Source of the DNA: Brucella pseudintermedia
Lineage (GTDB): Bacteria > Pseudomonadota > Alphaproteobacteria > Rhizobiales > Rhizobiaceae
NCBI RefSeq assembly: GCF_008932435.1
Contig: NZ_WBWE01000016.1
Coordinates: 1 to 64,000, forward strand
DNA length: 64,000 nucleotides
Reading direction: 5' to 3'
This document shows positions 55,579 to 64,000 of the stretch, in pieces; positions within the stretch are counted from its first letter, which is position 1, and every line of letters starts with the position of its first letter. The translations under genes and the position numbers were made by a program. The notes under the pieces were generated by a model. That model had not been told where the DNA came from. It made no database searches and worked only from the letters and a program-made list of their open reading frames with translations.

Positions 55579-56499
55579 TCATGCCGCTTTCGCGCGGCGC
55601 TCGCGCATGAAAACATAGAAGCCTGATCCGACGATAATTGCGATACCGAGCCATTTCGATGGCGTCGGGAAATCGCCGAATACGATCAGGCCCACCAGAA
55701 CCGCATTGACGATTTCAAGATACTGGAATGGTGCCAGCATCGATGCCGGCGCCAGCTTGAACGCTTGCACGACCATCAGGTGGCTAACGGTTCCGATAGT
55801 TCCAAGAAGGAAGAGAAGCAGCCAGGGTTGAATGCCGTTCGGCAGGCCAAAACTCAGGTCACCGAGCCCTGCCGCGGTTCCATAAATCATGGCCAGACCT
55901 GCAAACATCCAGCCGCCCACGCCTGCATAAAACTGCATGACAAGCGGACTTTCTTTCGCACCGTATTTGCGGTTCAAAATCAGATAGATCGCAAAGGTTA
56001 CGGCAGTCGCCAGCGGCAGAAGCGAGACGGCGCCGAAAATCTCGAAACTCGGCTGGATCACGATCATCGTGCCGATAAGGCCGATGCCGACTGCGCTGAA
56101 TCTTCTCCAGCCCACTTTTTCCTTCAGGAAAATGGCCGAAAAGAGCGTCAGGATGAGCGGCTCGGCAAAGAAGACGGCCATCGCATCCGCCAGCGGCATA
56201 TACTTGACCGCCGTAAAAAAGCAGAGCCCGCCAAACCCCATCAATGCGCCGCGAATGAGATTGCCTGCCAGATGTTGCGTGCGTAGCGCAGCAAAACCGC
56301 CGACAATGAGCAAAATGAAGAACATCAGCCAGCACTGAACGAAGAAGCGCATGAAGGTAACGGTGGCCGGAGGCAAATGGTCCGCCATGGCGAGCCACTT
56401 GCCGATGGCATCCATCAGCGGCAGCAGAAGCACCGAGAGCACCATGATCGCCATGCCTTTTACGTGCGCTTCCATGCCGCCTGTCGCGCTGCTCTGCAT
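55579..56499 (-). CDS. EamA/DMT-family transporter
   Basis: 306 aa with ten predicted helices in two EamA repeats (about 15-150 and 165-295): IMVLSVLLLPLMDAIGKWLA, GFGGLCFFTAVKYMPLADAM, AVFFAEPLILTLFSAIFLKE, and later GTIGTVSHLMVVQAFKLAPA and APFQYLEIVNAVLVGLIVFG. The C-terminus is short and basic (RERRAKAA). Substrate unknown; drug/metabolite exporter family. It converges with lipB and diverges from parE. Confidence 0.92.
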   Translation of the reverse strand: MQSSATGGMEAHVKGMAIMVLSVLLLPLMDAIGKWLAMADHLPPATVTFMRFFVQCWLMFFILLIVGGFAALRTQHLAGNLIRGALMGFGGLCFFTAVKYMPLADAMAVFFAEPLILTLFSAIFLKEKVGWRRFSAVGIGLIGTMIVIQPSFEIFGAVSLLPLATAVTFAIYLILNRKYGAKESPLVMQFYAGVGGWMFAGLAMIYGTAAGLGDLSFGLPNGIQPWLLLFLLGTIGTVSHLMVVQAFKLAPASMLAPFQYLEIVNAVLVGLIVFGDFPTPSKWLGIAIIVGSGFYVFMRERRAKAA

Positions 56500-56807
56500 T
56501 TCAAACTCTCGGTTTCTGTATGTTCCCCGCTATCGCTCTATGCGAACTGCCGCAGCGTTTCCATCCAATTTGACCAGAATCGACCCGCTTGTTTGACTTT
56601 CGACCGCTTTCCGGTGCAAATCAGTTCCGATCTGAACGAAATCCCTTGAAAAAGCCGTGCGCAAACGGAACGTAAGGCGAACTTTAGTCGCCTTTCGCGA
56701 GCGCGCATGGCATCATTCAGGTGATTCGCGAACAGTATTTTCCGGTCTTTGGCGAGCAGGCTCGACAGTGGCCTCCTGAAATTCAGATAGAGAGCTTTTC
56801 GGAACAA
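56500..56807. other. Divergent region between DMT transporter and parE
   Basis: 308 bp with no gene. It must hold both promoters; GTTTGACTTTCGACCGC at 56590-56606 contains a TTGACT-like element. Confidence 0.35.
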
Positions 56808-58913
56808 ATGGACGATAGCAACGATCTCTTCTCGAGAGTAGTTAACAATGCCCGAGAACGGGAACAGGGACGGCAAGGTGAAAAACAAGCATCGTCGCAA
56901 CCTGTTGCCCAGCCGGTGGCAGCGCCGTCGCTCTCTGTTCCAAAGCCGGTAACAGCCAAGGCACCGCCTGCCTCGTCGGCAGGAGATGACTATAATGCTT
57001 CGTCCATCCGTGTTCTGGAGGGGTTGGAACCGGTACGCCTACGTCCCGGCATGTATATTGGCGGCACGGACGAAAAGGCGCTGCATCACCTCTTTGCGGA
57101 AGTCATCGATAACTCGATGGACGAAGCGGTTGCAGGACATGCCAATTTCATTGAAGTCAGTTTCGATGCCGACGGATTTGTCACGGTTTCGGACAATGGA
57201 CGCGGCATTCCAGTCGATGAACATCCGCAGGTGCCGGGGAAATCCACGCTCGAAGTCATCATGACCAAGCTGCATGCGGGCGGCAAATTCGACGGCAAGG
57301 CCTATGAAACCTCGGGCGGCCTGCACGGTGTCGGCGTTTCGGTGGTGAATGCCCTTTCTGACGTGCTAGAGGTGGAAGTCGCCCGCAATCGCCGTCTCTA
57401 TCGGCAGCGTTTCTCGCGCGGTATTCCGCAGGGTGGACTGGAAGATGTCGGCGAAGTGCATAACCGTCGTGGCACCCGTGTACGTTTCCACCCCGACCCC
57501 GATATTTTCGGCAGGACGGCACAGTTCGATCCGCACCGTCTTTATCGCATGGCGCGCTCGAAAGCCTATCTGTTCGGCGGGGTTGAAATCCGCTGGAACT
57601 GCGATCCCTCCCTGCTCGATCCAAAGAAGGAAACGCCTGAAAAAGCGGTTTTCCACTTCCCCGGCGGTCTGAAAGACTATCTCGAGGCATCGCTCGGCAA
57701 GGAACATCAGGTCACACGCGAGGTTTTCGCAGGCAAGACCGAAAAGCAGGGCGGCCATGGCGCGGTTGAATGGGCCGTTTCATGGTTTGGCGGCGACGGT
57801 TTCGTCCACTCCTATTGCAACACCATCCCGACAGGCGATGGCGGCACCCATGAAGCAGGCTTGCGCATTGCGCTGACGCGCGGCCTGAAAGCCTATGCGG
57901 AATTGACCAACAACAAGCGCGCCTCGATCATCACTACTGACGACGTGATGGTGTCGGCGGCGGGGATGCTGTCGGTTTTCATCCGCGAGCCGGAATTTGT
58001 CGGCCAGACCAAAGACAAGCTGGCGACAGTGGAAGCGCAGCGCATCGTGGAAAACGCGATCCGTGATCCTTTTGACCATTGGCTTGCGGCCTCACCACAG
58101 GAAGCGTCTCGCCTTCTGGAATGGGTAATTGATCGCGCTGACGAGCGTTTGCGGCGGCGTCAGGAGAAAGAGACCGTCCGCAAGAGCGCAACGCGCAAGC
58201 TGCGCCTGCCGGGAAAGCTTGCCGATTGCACGCAGAACGCAGCAGCCGGAGCAGAACTATTTATCGTCGAAGGTGACTCGGCAGGTGGCTCAGCCAAGCA
58301 GGCGCGCAATCGCGCCAATCAGGCTATCCTGCCGCTGCGCGGCAAGATTTTGAACGTTGCTAGCGCGGGACGCGAAAAGCTGACGGCGAACCAGCAGATC
58401 GCTGATCTCATTCAGGCTCTTGGTTGCGGCACCCGCAAGAACTATCGGGAAGACGATCTACGCTATGATCGCGTGATCGTCATGACCGATGCAGACGTCG
58501 ACGGTGCCCATATCGCGTCGCTGCTCATCACTTTTTTCTACCAGGAAATGCCGGACCTGATCCGCAACGGTCATCTCTATCTGGCAGTGCCGCCGCTTTT
58601 TCGTCTAAGCCAAGGTGGAAAGGTCGCCTATGCGCGCGATGAAGCGCATAAGGATGAACTCCTGCGTACCGTGTTTACAGGCCGCGGCAAGGTGGAAATC
58701 GGTCGTTTCAAAGGCCTTGGCGAAATGCGCGCCGAACAGTTGAAGGAAACCACCATGGACCCGAAGAAGCGCACGCTTCTGCGTGTTCAGGTGGACGAGG
58801 AATATGTCGATGAAACCCGCAACACCGTCGATGAATTGATGGGCACCAAGCCGGAAGCCCGTTTCCGTTTCATCCAGGATCGTGCGGCTTTTGTCGAAGA
58901 ACTGGATATCTAA
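56808..58913 (+). CDS. parE: DNA topoisomerase IV subunit B
   Basis: 701 aa from MDDSNDLFSRVVNNAREREQ; a frame to 56721 has no family sequence. A Pro/Gln/Ala-rich N-terminal extension (about 1-60) precedes GHKL motifs: IRVLEGLEPVRLRPGMYIGG, EVIDNSMDEAVAGHANFIEV and GGLHGVGVSVVNALSDVLEV. The Toprim region has LFIVEGDSAGGSAKQARNR, RYDRVIVMTDADVDGAHIAS and YLAVPPLFRLSQGGK, with the C-terminal RVQVDEEYVDETRNTVDELM. It decatenates replicated chromosomes with ParC, which is not in the window. Confidence 0.96.
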   Translation: MDDSNDLFSRVVNNAREREQGRQGEKQASSQPVAQPVAAPSLSVPKPVTAKAPPASSAGDDYNASSIRVLEGLEPVRLRPGMYIGGTDEKALHHLFAEVIDNSMDEAVAGHANFIEVSFDADGFVTVSDNGRGIPVDEHPQVPGKSTLEVIMTKLHAGGKFDGKAYETSGGLHGVGVSVVNALSDVLEVEVARNRRLYRQRFSRGIPQGGLEDVGEVHNRRGTRVRFHPDPDIFGRTAQFDPHRLYRMARSKAYLFGGVEIRWNCDPSLLDPKKETPEKAVFHFPGGLKDYLEASLGKEHQVTREVFAGKTEKQGGHGAVEWAVSWFGGDGFVHSYCNTIPTGDGGTHEAGLRIALTRGLKAYAELTNNKRASIITTDDVMVSAAGMLSVFIREPEFVGQTKDKLATVEAQRIVENAIRDPFDHWLAASPQEASRLLEWVIDRADERLRRRQEKETVRKSATRKLRLPGKLADCTQNAAAGAELFIVEGDSAGGSAKQARNRANQAILPLRGKILNVASAGREKLTANQQIADLIQALGCGTRKNYREDDLRYDRVIVMTDADVDGAHIASLLITFFYQEMPDLIRNGHLYLAVPPLFRLSQGGKVAYARDEAHKDELLRTVFTGRGKVEIGRFKGLGEMRAEQLKETTMDPKKRTLLRVQVDEEYVDETRNTVDELMGTKPEARFRFIQDRAAFVEELDI

Positions 58914-58927
58914 AGTATATTTGCGGG

Positions 58928-58970
58928 ATGAACGGCACTGCAAACCCCGTGCCGTTCATTTTCCTTTTCA
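58928..58970 (+). terminator. Terminator of parE
   Basis: 11-bp stem ATGAACGGCAC / GTGCCGTTCAT with a 10-nt loop, then TTTTCCTTTT. Confidence 0.9.
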
Positions 58971-59002
58971 ATAAACCCATTTAAGCTACTGATAAATCAA
59001 GA

Positions 59003-59185
59003 TCAGGCTTTTACATCAATGCCAAGCTTGGCTTCAATTTCCTCAATCGATTCCTTGACGAAGAATGTTTGGTCCGTGCTCAGCGTCACTATGCGCGTAC
59101 CGGTTCCATAAGTATTGTAGCATAGAACGTGATTGAAATTCACGGCGAGCTTTTCACCGTTTACTTCCGTCAGCATGATCCACAT
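59003..59185 (-). CDS. FlbD-like small protein, 60 aa
   Basis: From MWIMLTEVNGEKLAVNFNHV with GGAGGAGGGC upstream; a frame to 59260 is rejected. Second half YGTGTRIVTLSTDQTFFVKE then SIEEIEAKLGIDVKA. The layout (beta strand, NG turn, VKES-xEE) is that of FlbD/FlhD-like small flagellar-regulatory domains, but here it stands alone, so the name is tentative. Confidence 0.62.
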   Translation of the reverse strand: MWIMLTEVNGEKLAVNFNHVLCYNTYGTGTRIVTLSTDQTFFVKESIEEIEAKLGIDVKA

Positions 59186-59267
59186 CGCTTGCCCTCCTCC
59201 TGATGTATCCACTCTCAAGAAGGATAGGCGCAACAGAAGGTTCGGCAATGGTCGCAACAAACTGGCT

Positions 59268-59756
59268 TCAAAGCTTGGCGCGCATTCTCACCTTCGCGAC
59301 CGTTTTGCTGAAACTTTCTGACCACTCCTCTCCCAACCACTCGATCTGGAAGCCAGCTTTTTCATAAAGCTTGATCGCGGGAAGATTATCCGCATGCGTG
59401 CCGATCACCGCTTCATCGAAGCCATTGAGCAGGATTTGCGCCATCAGGGCATCAAGAATCTGACTGCCAATCCCTTGTCCGTGGCAGCGCGGATCGACCC
59501 ACAAGTCGGAAACGTAATTGGTCTGCAGCGTTCTCGCACCCCAGCCCACAACAGTTCCGGTCCGTTCGGCGACCAGCACACCCTCCGCATTATCTTGAAG
59601 ATCGCGCAGGAATTTGGCTTCCAGAAGTTGTCGTCGCTCCGCGGTCAGTTCGACACCACGAACCGCAATCCGCCAGGCCCTGACCGCTAATGCGGCCATA
59701 GAAACAAATTCGCCGGGAAAGCCCCGGCGAATAAGAAGATTGGATTTTACCACCAC
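59268..59756 (-). CDS. GNAT acetyltransferase
   Basis: 162 aa. GNAT core: [14 protein letters not shown], then [20 protein letters not shown] (acetyl-CoA loop) and [20 protein letters not shown]. The start at 59756 overlaps the last 10 bp of gatA, so the gene is the tail of the gatC-GNAT-gatA unit. Substrate unknown (RimI/RimJ-like layout). Confidence 0.88.
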   Translation of the reverse strand: MVVKSNLLIRRGFPGEFVSMAALAVRAWRIAVRGVELTAERRQLLEAKFLRDLQDNAEGVLVAERTGTVVGWGARTLQTNYVSDLWVDPRCHGQGIGSQILDALMAQILLNGFDEAVIGTHADNLPAIKLYEKAGFQIEWLGEEWSESFSKTVAKVRMRAKL

Positions 59757-61228
59757 TTTGCCGGAGTAAACCGCCCGGCCGCCTGTTCAATGGCGTGCGC
59801 TGCCTGGAACAAAGTCTCTTCCTCAAACGGGCGCCCGATCAACTGAAGACCGAGCGGCAAGCCCTTGTCATTGACGCCCGCAGGCACGGCGATGCCCGGC
59901 AAACCGGCCATATTGACCGTTACCGTGAAGATGTCATTGAGGTACATCTTCACCGGATCGTTGGCGAGGTCCTCGTCGGCAAGGCCAAAGGCAGCCGATG
60001 GCGTCGCTGGCGTCAGGATCGCGTGCACGCCCTGGCCGAATGCGTCTTCAAAATCCTTCTTGATCAATGTCCGCACCTTCTGCGCACGCAGATAATAAGC
60101 GTCGTAATAGCCTGCGGACAAAACATAGGTGCCGATCATGATGCGGCGTTTGACTTCCTTGCCGAAGCCAGCCGCGCGGGTCTGTTCGTACATATCGGCA
60201 ATGTCCTTGCCGGGCACGCGCAGACCATAACGCACACCATCATAACGGGCGAGATTCGAAGATGCTTCCGCAGGCGCGACGATATAATAAGCGGCCAGCG
60301 CATATTTCGTGTGCGGCAGCGAAATATCGACAATTTCGGCCCCGGCATCTTTCAGATACTGAACGCCCTTCTGCCAGAGTTCCTCGATTTCGTCCGGCAT
60401 ACCGTCAACGCGATATTCCTTCGGAATGCCAATCTTCATGCCCTTGAGCGATTTGCCGAGGGCAGCTTCGTAATCTGGAACAGGCAGATCGACGGACGTG
60501 GTGTCCTTGAGATCAAGCGAAGCCATGGATTTCAGCAGAATGGCAGCATCGCGCACGTCACGGGCAATGGGGCCAGCCTGATCGAGCGAGGAAGCGAAAG
60601 CAACCGTTCCCCAACGCGACACGCGGCCATAGGTCGGCTTGATGCCAACCGTCCCGGTGAAAGCCGCTGGCTGACGAATAGATCCACCTGTATCGGTTGC
60701 CGTCGCGCCAGCGCAAAGCTGCGCGGCAACAGCGGCCGCCGAACCGCCCGACGAACCACCCGGCACCAGATCGGCGTTCGAACCCTTGGCTCGCCACGGA
60801 TTCTTGACCGCGCCGTAATAAGAGGTTTCGTTGGACGAGCCCATGGCGAATTCGTCCATATTGAGCTTGCCGAGCATAACCGCGCCATCGGCCCACAGAT
60901 TGGCGGTGACGGTCGATTCATATTCCGGCTTGAAACCGTCGAGAATGTGGGAGCAGGCCTGCGTATGCACACCCTTGGTCGCAAACAGGTCCTTTACGCC
61001 AAGCGGAATGCCTTCCAGCGCACCCGTTTCGCCCTTGGCGATACGCTCATCCGAGGCCTTGGCCATTGAGCGCGCCTGATCGTGCGTCACCTTCACGTAA
61101 GCGTTGATGGCTTCATTCGCAGAGTCGATAGCGGAAAGATAGGCGTCGGTCAGTTCGGTAGCGGTGATGGCTTTGGCCTTCAGCTTGTCGCGCGCCTCGG
61201 CAATGGTCAGTGCGGTCAGTTCGCTCAT
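59747..61228 (-). CDS. gatA: Glutamyl-tRNA(Gln)/aspartyl-tRNA(Asn) amidotransferase subunit A
   Basis: 493 aa from [20 protein letters not shown] behind AGGA. Amidase signature enzyme with the Lys-Ser-Ser triad visible: Lys79 in [14 protein letters not shown], Ser159 in [16 protein letters not shown] and Ser183 in [15 protein letters not shown]. Other landmarks: [16 protein letters not shown] and [18 protein letters not shown]. It works with GatC (next but one upstream) and GatB, which is not in the window. Length is normal. Confidence 0.96.
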   Translation of the reverse strand: MSELTALTIAEARDKLKAKAITATELTDAYLSAIDSANEAINAYVKVTHDQARSMAKASDERIAKGETGALEGIPLGVKDLFATKGVHTQACSHILDGFKPEYESTVTANLWADGAVMLGKLNMDEFAMGSSNETSYYGAVKNPWRAKGSNADLVPGGSSGGSAAAVAAQLCAGATATDTGGSIRQPAAFTGTVGIKPTYGRVSRWGTVAFASSLDQAGPIARDVRDAAILLKSMASLDLKDTTSVDLPVPDYEAALGKSLKGMKIGIPKEYRVDGMPDEIEELWQKGVQYLKDAGAEIVDISLPHTKYALAAYYIVAPAEASSNLARYDGVRYGLRVPGKDIADMYEQTRAAGFGKEVKRRIMIGTYVLSAGYYDAYYLRAQKVRTLIKKDFEDAFGQGVHAILTPATPSAAFGLADEDLANDPVKMYLNDIFTVTVNMAGLPGIAVPAGVNDKGLPLGLQLIGRPFEEETLFQAAHAIEQAAGRFTPAKWW

Positions 61229-61240
61229 CGTCAAATCCTG

Positions 61241-61717
61241 TCAGTGCGCCTCTGCGAGACGCTTTTCAAAAAAGGCGCTGTATTCAGATTCTGGATAGTC
61301 CAGAACCACACCGCAGCGCGTAAAACCCGAATTCTCATAAAGCCGCCAGGCACCTGCAAAACCAGGACCGGTTCCCGTTTCGAGCACCAGTCGGGCAACG
61401 CCCCTGGCCCTTGCGAGATCGACAATCGCATCGACCAGCATCGAGCCAACGCGCTTGCCGCGCACTTCCGGAAGGGTGAACATCCGCTTCACCTCGCCGA
61501 CGCCATCTTCGTGCATCTTCAAGGCACCGCAGCCGACCGCCCGGCCGTCTTCATTGCGCGCCACAAAGACCGTCGTGTCCGGCTCCGCCATCTGCTCGAC
61601 CGTCATCTTGAACTGAAATTCCAGCGGCGACAGCGGCAGAAGATGCGCGTTCAGCCCTTCGACCAGCGCGCGTACATCGTCCTGCAACGGGGTCTCGACC
61701 GAAACCCGAATGGCCAT
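61241..61717 (-). CDS. GNAT acetyltransferase between gatC and gatA
   Basis: 158 aa. GNAT core: FVARNEDGRAVGCGALKMHE, VKRMFTLPEVRGKRVGSMLV (acetyl-CoA loop) and ARGVARLVLETGTGPGFAGA, with C-terminal RLYENSGFTRCGVV. It lies 3 bp from the gatC stop and 12 bp from the gatA start, so it is co-transcribed. Its conserved-looking position in the cluster suggests a linked role but the target is unknown. Confidence 0.9.
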   Translation of the reverse strand: MAIRVSVETPLQDDVRALVEGLNAHLLPLSPLEFQFKMTVEQMAEPDTTVFVARNEDGRAVGCGALKMHEDGVGEVKRMFTLPEVRGKRVGSMLVDAIVDLARARGVARLVLETGTGPGFAGAWRLYENSGFTRCGVVLDYPESEYSAFFEKRLAEAH

Positions 61718-61720
61718 GAT

Positions 61721-62008
61721 CTACTCCACGACCTTCGGCACGACGAAGAAATTGTCTTCCGTTACCGGCGCGTTGGCGACCACAGCGGCTGCAATGCCTC
61801 CGTCTGTCACCTTGTCATCGCGCATGCGCATTGCCATCGGCGTAACGGAAGTCATCGGCTCGATACCGTCGACATTGACTTCATTCAATTGCTCTACAAA
61901 GCCCAGAATAGCATTAAGTTCGCCAGTCATGCGTTCCGCATCGTCATCGTTGACGGCGATGCGCGCAAGATGCGCGACGCGCTTGACGGTAGAAATATCG
62001 ACGGACAT
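61721..62008 (-). CDS. gatC: Glutamyl-tRNA(Gln)/aspartyl-tRNA(Asn) amidotransferase subunit C
   Basis: 95 aa from [20 protein letters not shown]; a frame to 62050 adds nothing conserved. Typical GatC: helix [20 protein letters not shown], then [19 protein letters not shown], a [19 protein letters not shown] tail and the terminal VPKVVE. It clamps GatA and GatB. First gene of the gatC-GNAT-gatA-GNAT unit. Confidence 0.93.
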   Translation of the reverse strand: MSVDISTVKRVAHLARIAVNDDDAERMTGELNAILGFVEQLNEVNVDGIEPMTSVTPMAMRMRDDKVTDGGIAAAVVANAPVTEDNFFVVPKVVE

Positions 62009-62089
62009 CCTGTTCTCCGCAAATGCTGCATTTGGGCGGCGAACCGCCACCCTTGAAAAGGTTTCCTACCGGCTATAACGGCGCGACTG

Positions 62090-62117
62090 TTGAAGCGCAA
62101 CATTTCTTGCGCTTCAA
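62090..62117. terminator. Hairpin after the metallo-hydrolase gene
   Basis: 11-bp perfect stem TTGAAGCGCAA / TTGCGCTTCAA with a 6-nt loop, 8 bp after the gene; no T-run. Confidence 0.6.
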
Positions 62118-62124
62118 AAGGCCT

Positions 62125-62832
62125 TTAGAAGCTGTGTACCGTTCCGGCTGGATCCGTCAGTACCTTGGTTTCGCGATGATCTGCCATTCCGGCGACGAAC
62201 TTTTCAGCCGTCTGATCGATGATCGGGAACGAGCCGTAATGGCATGGCAACACGGTTTTGAAATTGAAGTAACGCTGGCACGCGAGAGCCGCAACCGCGC
62301 CGCCCATCGTGAAGCGGTCGCCAATGGGAATGATCCCGATCTCTGGCTGGTGAAGCTCGTTGATAAGTCCCATGTCCGAGAAAATGTCCGTGTCACCCAT
62401 GTGATAAAGTGTCGGCGCATCTTCGAAGTGGAATACCAGACCATTCGGATTACCCAATGCCTGTGAAACGCCGTTTTCCGTCAGCATTGCCGAGGAATGA
62501 AGTGCATTGACGAATGTGACGGTAAAGCCGTCATGCGCCAAGGTGCCGCCCGTATTGCCGGGATCGACCTTTTCGACGCCCTGACTGTCAAGCCAGCTTG
62601 CAAGATCGGCGTTGGCGATAACCGTTGCACCATGTTCCTTGGCAATCGCGACAGTATCGCCGACATGGTCGCCGTGGCCATGGGTAAGCGCGATATGGGT
62701 AACACCCCTGGCTGCTTCCTTGAAATCTATGCCCTTCGCGCCGGGATTTCCGTTCAGGAATGGATCGATGAGAATAACGGCCTTTGCAGTTTCAACGCGA
62801 AAGGCGGCGTGGCCAAGCCATGTAAGTTTCAT
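62125..62832 (-). CDS. UPF0173 metal-dependent hydrolase (MBL fold)
   Basis: 235 aa from [20 protein letters not shown] behind GAGGAGAGA. Metallo-beta-lactamase motifs: [25 protein letters not shown], the metal-binding [24 protein letters not shown] and [13 protein letters not shown]. The UPF0173 family is a stand-alone MBL hydrolase of unknown substrate. Confidence 0.92.
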   Translation of the reverse strand: MKLTWLGHAAFRVETAKAVILIDPFLNGNPGAKGIDFKEAARGVTHIALTHGHGDHVGDTVAIAKEHGATVIANADLASWLDSQGVEKVDPGNTGGTLAHDGFTVTFVNALHSSAMLTENGVSQALGNPNGLVFHFEDAPTLYHMGDTDIFSDMGLINELHQPEIGIIPIGDRFTMGGAVAALACQRYFNFKTVLPCHYGSFPIIDQTAEKFVAGMADHRETKVLTDPAGTVHSF

Positions 62833-62939
62833 AAACTCTCTCCTCAATCTGTTTCCGGCTCGATTTACTGTTTGCGAACAGATATGACGCCAATAAAGTT
62901 GAAGGCAATAGAAACCACTTCAAAATCCGATGAGGACCG

Positions 62940-63437
62940 ATGGCCGTCGTTGAAATCGAGGAAATTCCGGCGCTGCTTCAGCCCGGAAAGACCATTGCCG
63001 GACTGGATTTGGGAACCAAGACCATCGGTCTTGCAGTGTCGGACCTTGGTCTTTCCTTCGCCCATCCACGCCCCGTTATCAAACGGACGAAGTTTTCCAT
63101 AGACGCGCAGCTACTCCTGAAAGCGCTCGATGCCGACAAAGTCGGCGCTATCGTCATTGGCTTGCCTATGAATATGGATGGAACATCCGGCCCTCGTGTT
63201 CAGGCTACACGGGCATTTGTGCGTACCATGCAACCCCTGACCGACCTGCCCTTTGTGTTCTGGGACGAGCGCCTGTCGACGGTCGCCGCGGAACGGGCGC
63301 TGATCGGCATGGATGTCTCACGCGGCAAGCGGGCCGAACGTATCGATTCGGCTGCCGCAGCGTTCATTCTCCAAGGTGCGCTCGACCGCCTGCACGGCAT
63401 CAGGCGGTCGGTGTCCGACGATTACGACGCCGGATAA
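62940..63437 (+). CDS. ruvX: Putative pre-16S rRNA nuclease / Holliday junction resolvase-like YqgF
   Basis: 165 aa. RNase H-like fold: [20 protein letters not shown] (first catalytic Asp), [20 protein letters not shown] (the GLP loop), [20 protein letters not shown] with the DER.ST motif, and [17 protein letters not shown] with the last Asp. In bacteria YqgF matures the 5' end of 16S rRNA. It converges with the acyl-CoA dehydrogenase gene. Confidence 0.95.
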   Translation: MAVVEIEEIPALLQPGKTIAGLDLGTKTIGLAVSDLGLSFAHPRPVIKRTKFSIDAQLLLKALDADKVGAIVIGLPMNMDGTSGPRVQATRAFVRTMQPLTDLPFVFWDERLSTVAAERALIGMDVSRGKRAERIDSAAAAFILQGALDRLHGIRRSVSDDYDAG

Positions 63438-64000
63438 AGCTGATCGAGAATGCGCTCCGCGTTGTGGCGGGCATCCAGCATACCATAGGTAGACCGCCAC
63501 TGACCGCCGAGCCGGGTTTCAATGAACGCATCGGCCACATCATCGGCCCCAAGCTGGCGCAATTCTGCGGCGGCGGCTGCGTAGGCCAGTTGCTCAGTCA
63601 GAAGGCGTGCTACACCCGGATCGGTTTCAGTGAGCTGCAATGCAGCGCGCAGCACATCGAGCGTTCCCTGACCGCGTGCACCCAACTGCCCGCCGATCCA
63701 TTCCAGCACTTCATCGAAAAGGCCCGGTGCGCGGGACAGTACACGCGCCACGTCCAGCGCCATGACATTGCCGGAACCCTCCCATATCGCATTGACCGGT
63801 GCTTCGCGATAGGCGCGCGCGAGATTGCCTTCCTCGATATAGCCATTGCCTCCGAGACACTCCATTGCTTCATAGAGCAACGCAGGAGCGATCTTGCAAA
63901 CCCAGTATTTCACCACCGGCGTCATGCAACGCGCAAAAGCCGCTTCTGCCCGATCGCTTGCAGCCATATCGAAAGCACGCGCCAGTCGCATGGAAAGCGC
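63422..64000 (-). CDS. Acyl-CoA dehydrogenase/AidB-like protein, N-terminal part outside window
   Basis: The frame is open from the right edge to a stop at 63422; a Met at 63991 is internal. Visible C-terminal sequence has [40 protein letters not shown] and [20 protein letters not shown], the AidB-subgroup pattern of the acyl-CoA dehydrogenase superfamily (alkylation-response protein). It ends in [19 protein letters not shown]. Confidence 0.9.
   Translation of the reverse strand, partial: ALSMRLARAFDMAASDRAEAAFARCMTPVVKYWVCKIAPALLYEAMECLGGNGYIEEGNLARAYREAPVNAIWEGSGNVMALDVARVLSRAPGLFDEVLEWIGGQLGARGQGTLDVLRAALQLTETDPGVARLLTEQLAYAAAAAELRQLGADDVADAFIETRLGGQWRSTYGMLDARHNAERILDQLYPAS

Noticed and set aside
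59795-61069. Plus-strand frame (424 codons) opposite gatA
   Set aside because: Shadow of gatA. High GC third positions keep the reverse frame open; the product has no recognisable family.
61082-62056. Plus-strand frame (324 codons) opposite the GNAT and gatC genes
   Set aside because: Shadow spanning two or three well-supported minus-strand genes. Composition is typical of antisense frames.
1-64000. CRISPR array
   Set aside because: No regularly spaced direct repeats of CRISPR type were seen on either strand.

Overview
The window is from an alphaproteobacterium of the Brucella/Ochrobactrum group. The host part carries a BA14K-family protein, a LOV-PAS-HWE histidine kinase of the Brucella type, gatCA with interleaved acetyltransferases, lipB, parE and ruvX. 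Positions 1 to about 46,890 are a lambdoid (HK97/siphovirus-type) prophage that runs off the left edge. Positions 46,892-64,000 are host chromosome. The junction is a tRNA-Lys(TTT) gene whose 3' end faces the phage, so it is the probable attachment site. No integrase lies in the window; if there is one, it should be left of position 1.

Prophage late region (1-21,767, minus strand). Transcription runs right to left from a VRR-NUC protein and an unknown 305-aa protein, past tRNA-Thr and tRNA-Met genes and an HNH endonuclease. It then passes the small and large terminases, portal, S49 protease, HK97-type capsid, head-tail joining proteins, tail tube, a tail chaperone pair with a probable -1 frameshift, tape measure, distal tail proteins and a J-like tail tip protein cut by the window edge. 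Genes on the opposite strand interrupt it. The largest insert (6,968-9,382) holds two membrane proteins (one with a HIRAN-like domain), a BRO antirepressor, a ribbon-helix-helix protein and an unknown protein.

Central cargo and early region (21,768-40,954). A 500-bp stretch of iterated AAGTNCGCAC sites separates the late operon from an Omp25/31-family porin and an LprI-like secreted protein. Beyond these lies a leftward early operon: primase-polymerase/helicase, cytosine methyltransferase with a nested out-of-frame gene, MT-A70 methyltransferase, Gp157, DEAD helicase, Cas4-like exonuclease, sliding clamp, DUF669, RecA-like ATPase, a cluster of tiny membrane proteins, a ParB-like protein and a DGQHR-type protein. 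Opposite-strand singletons (GIY-YIG-like protein, a two-helix membrane protein) look like cargo.

Switch and rightward operon (40,926-46,745). A LexA/CI-type repressor sits between two promoters of the same design (TTGAC-N-17-CATATT), each with three copies of a TTATCGCATAA-like operator. The rightward promoter drives about a dozen small, overlapping genes ending in an excisionase-like protein next to the tRNA.

Two prophage-wide patterns stand out. A leader, AACACGAGGAG, often preceded by ACCACC and a hairpin, lies just upstream of at least ten starts on both strands. The tripeptide NDN (usually ANDN) occurs in linkers or tails of eleven otherwise unrelated phage proteins.

Host region (46,968-64,000): an alpha/beta-hydrolase-fold membrane protein, SPFH protein, BA14K protein, LOV histidine kinase, a small Arg-rich secreted protein, globin-coupled diguanylate cyclase, lipB, an EamA transporter, parE, a FlbD-like small protein, the gatC-GNAT-gatA-GNAT cluster, a UPF0173 metallo-hydrolase, ruvX and the end of an AidB-like acyl-CoA dehydrogenase.
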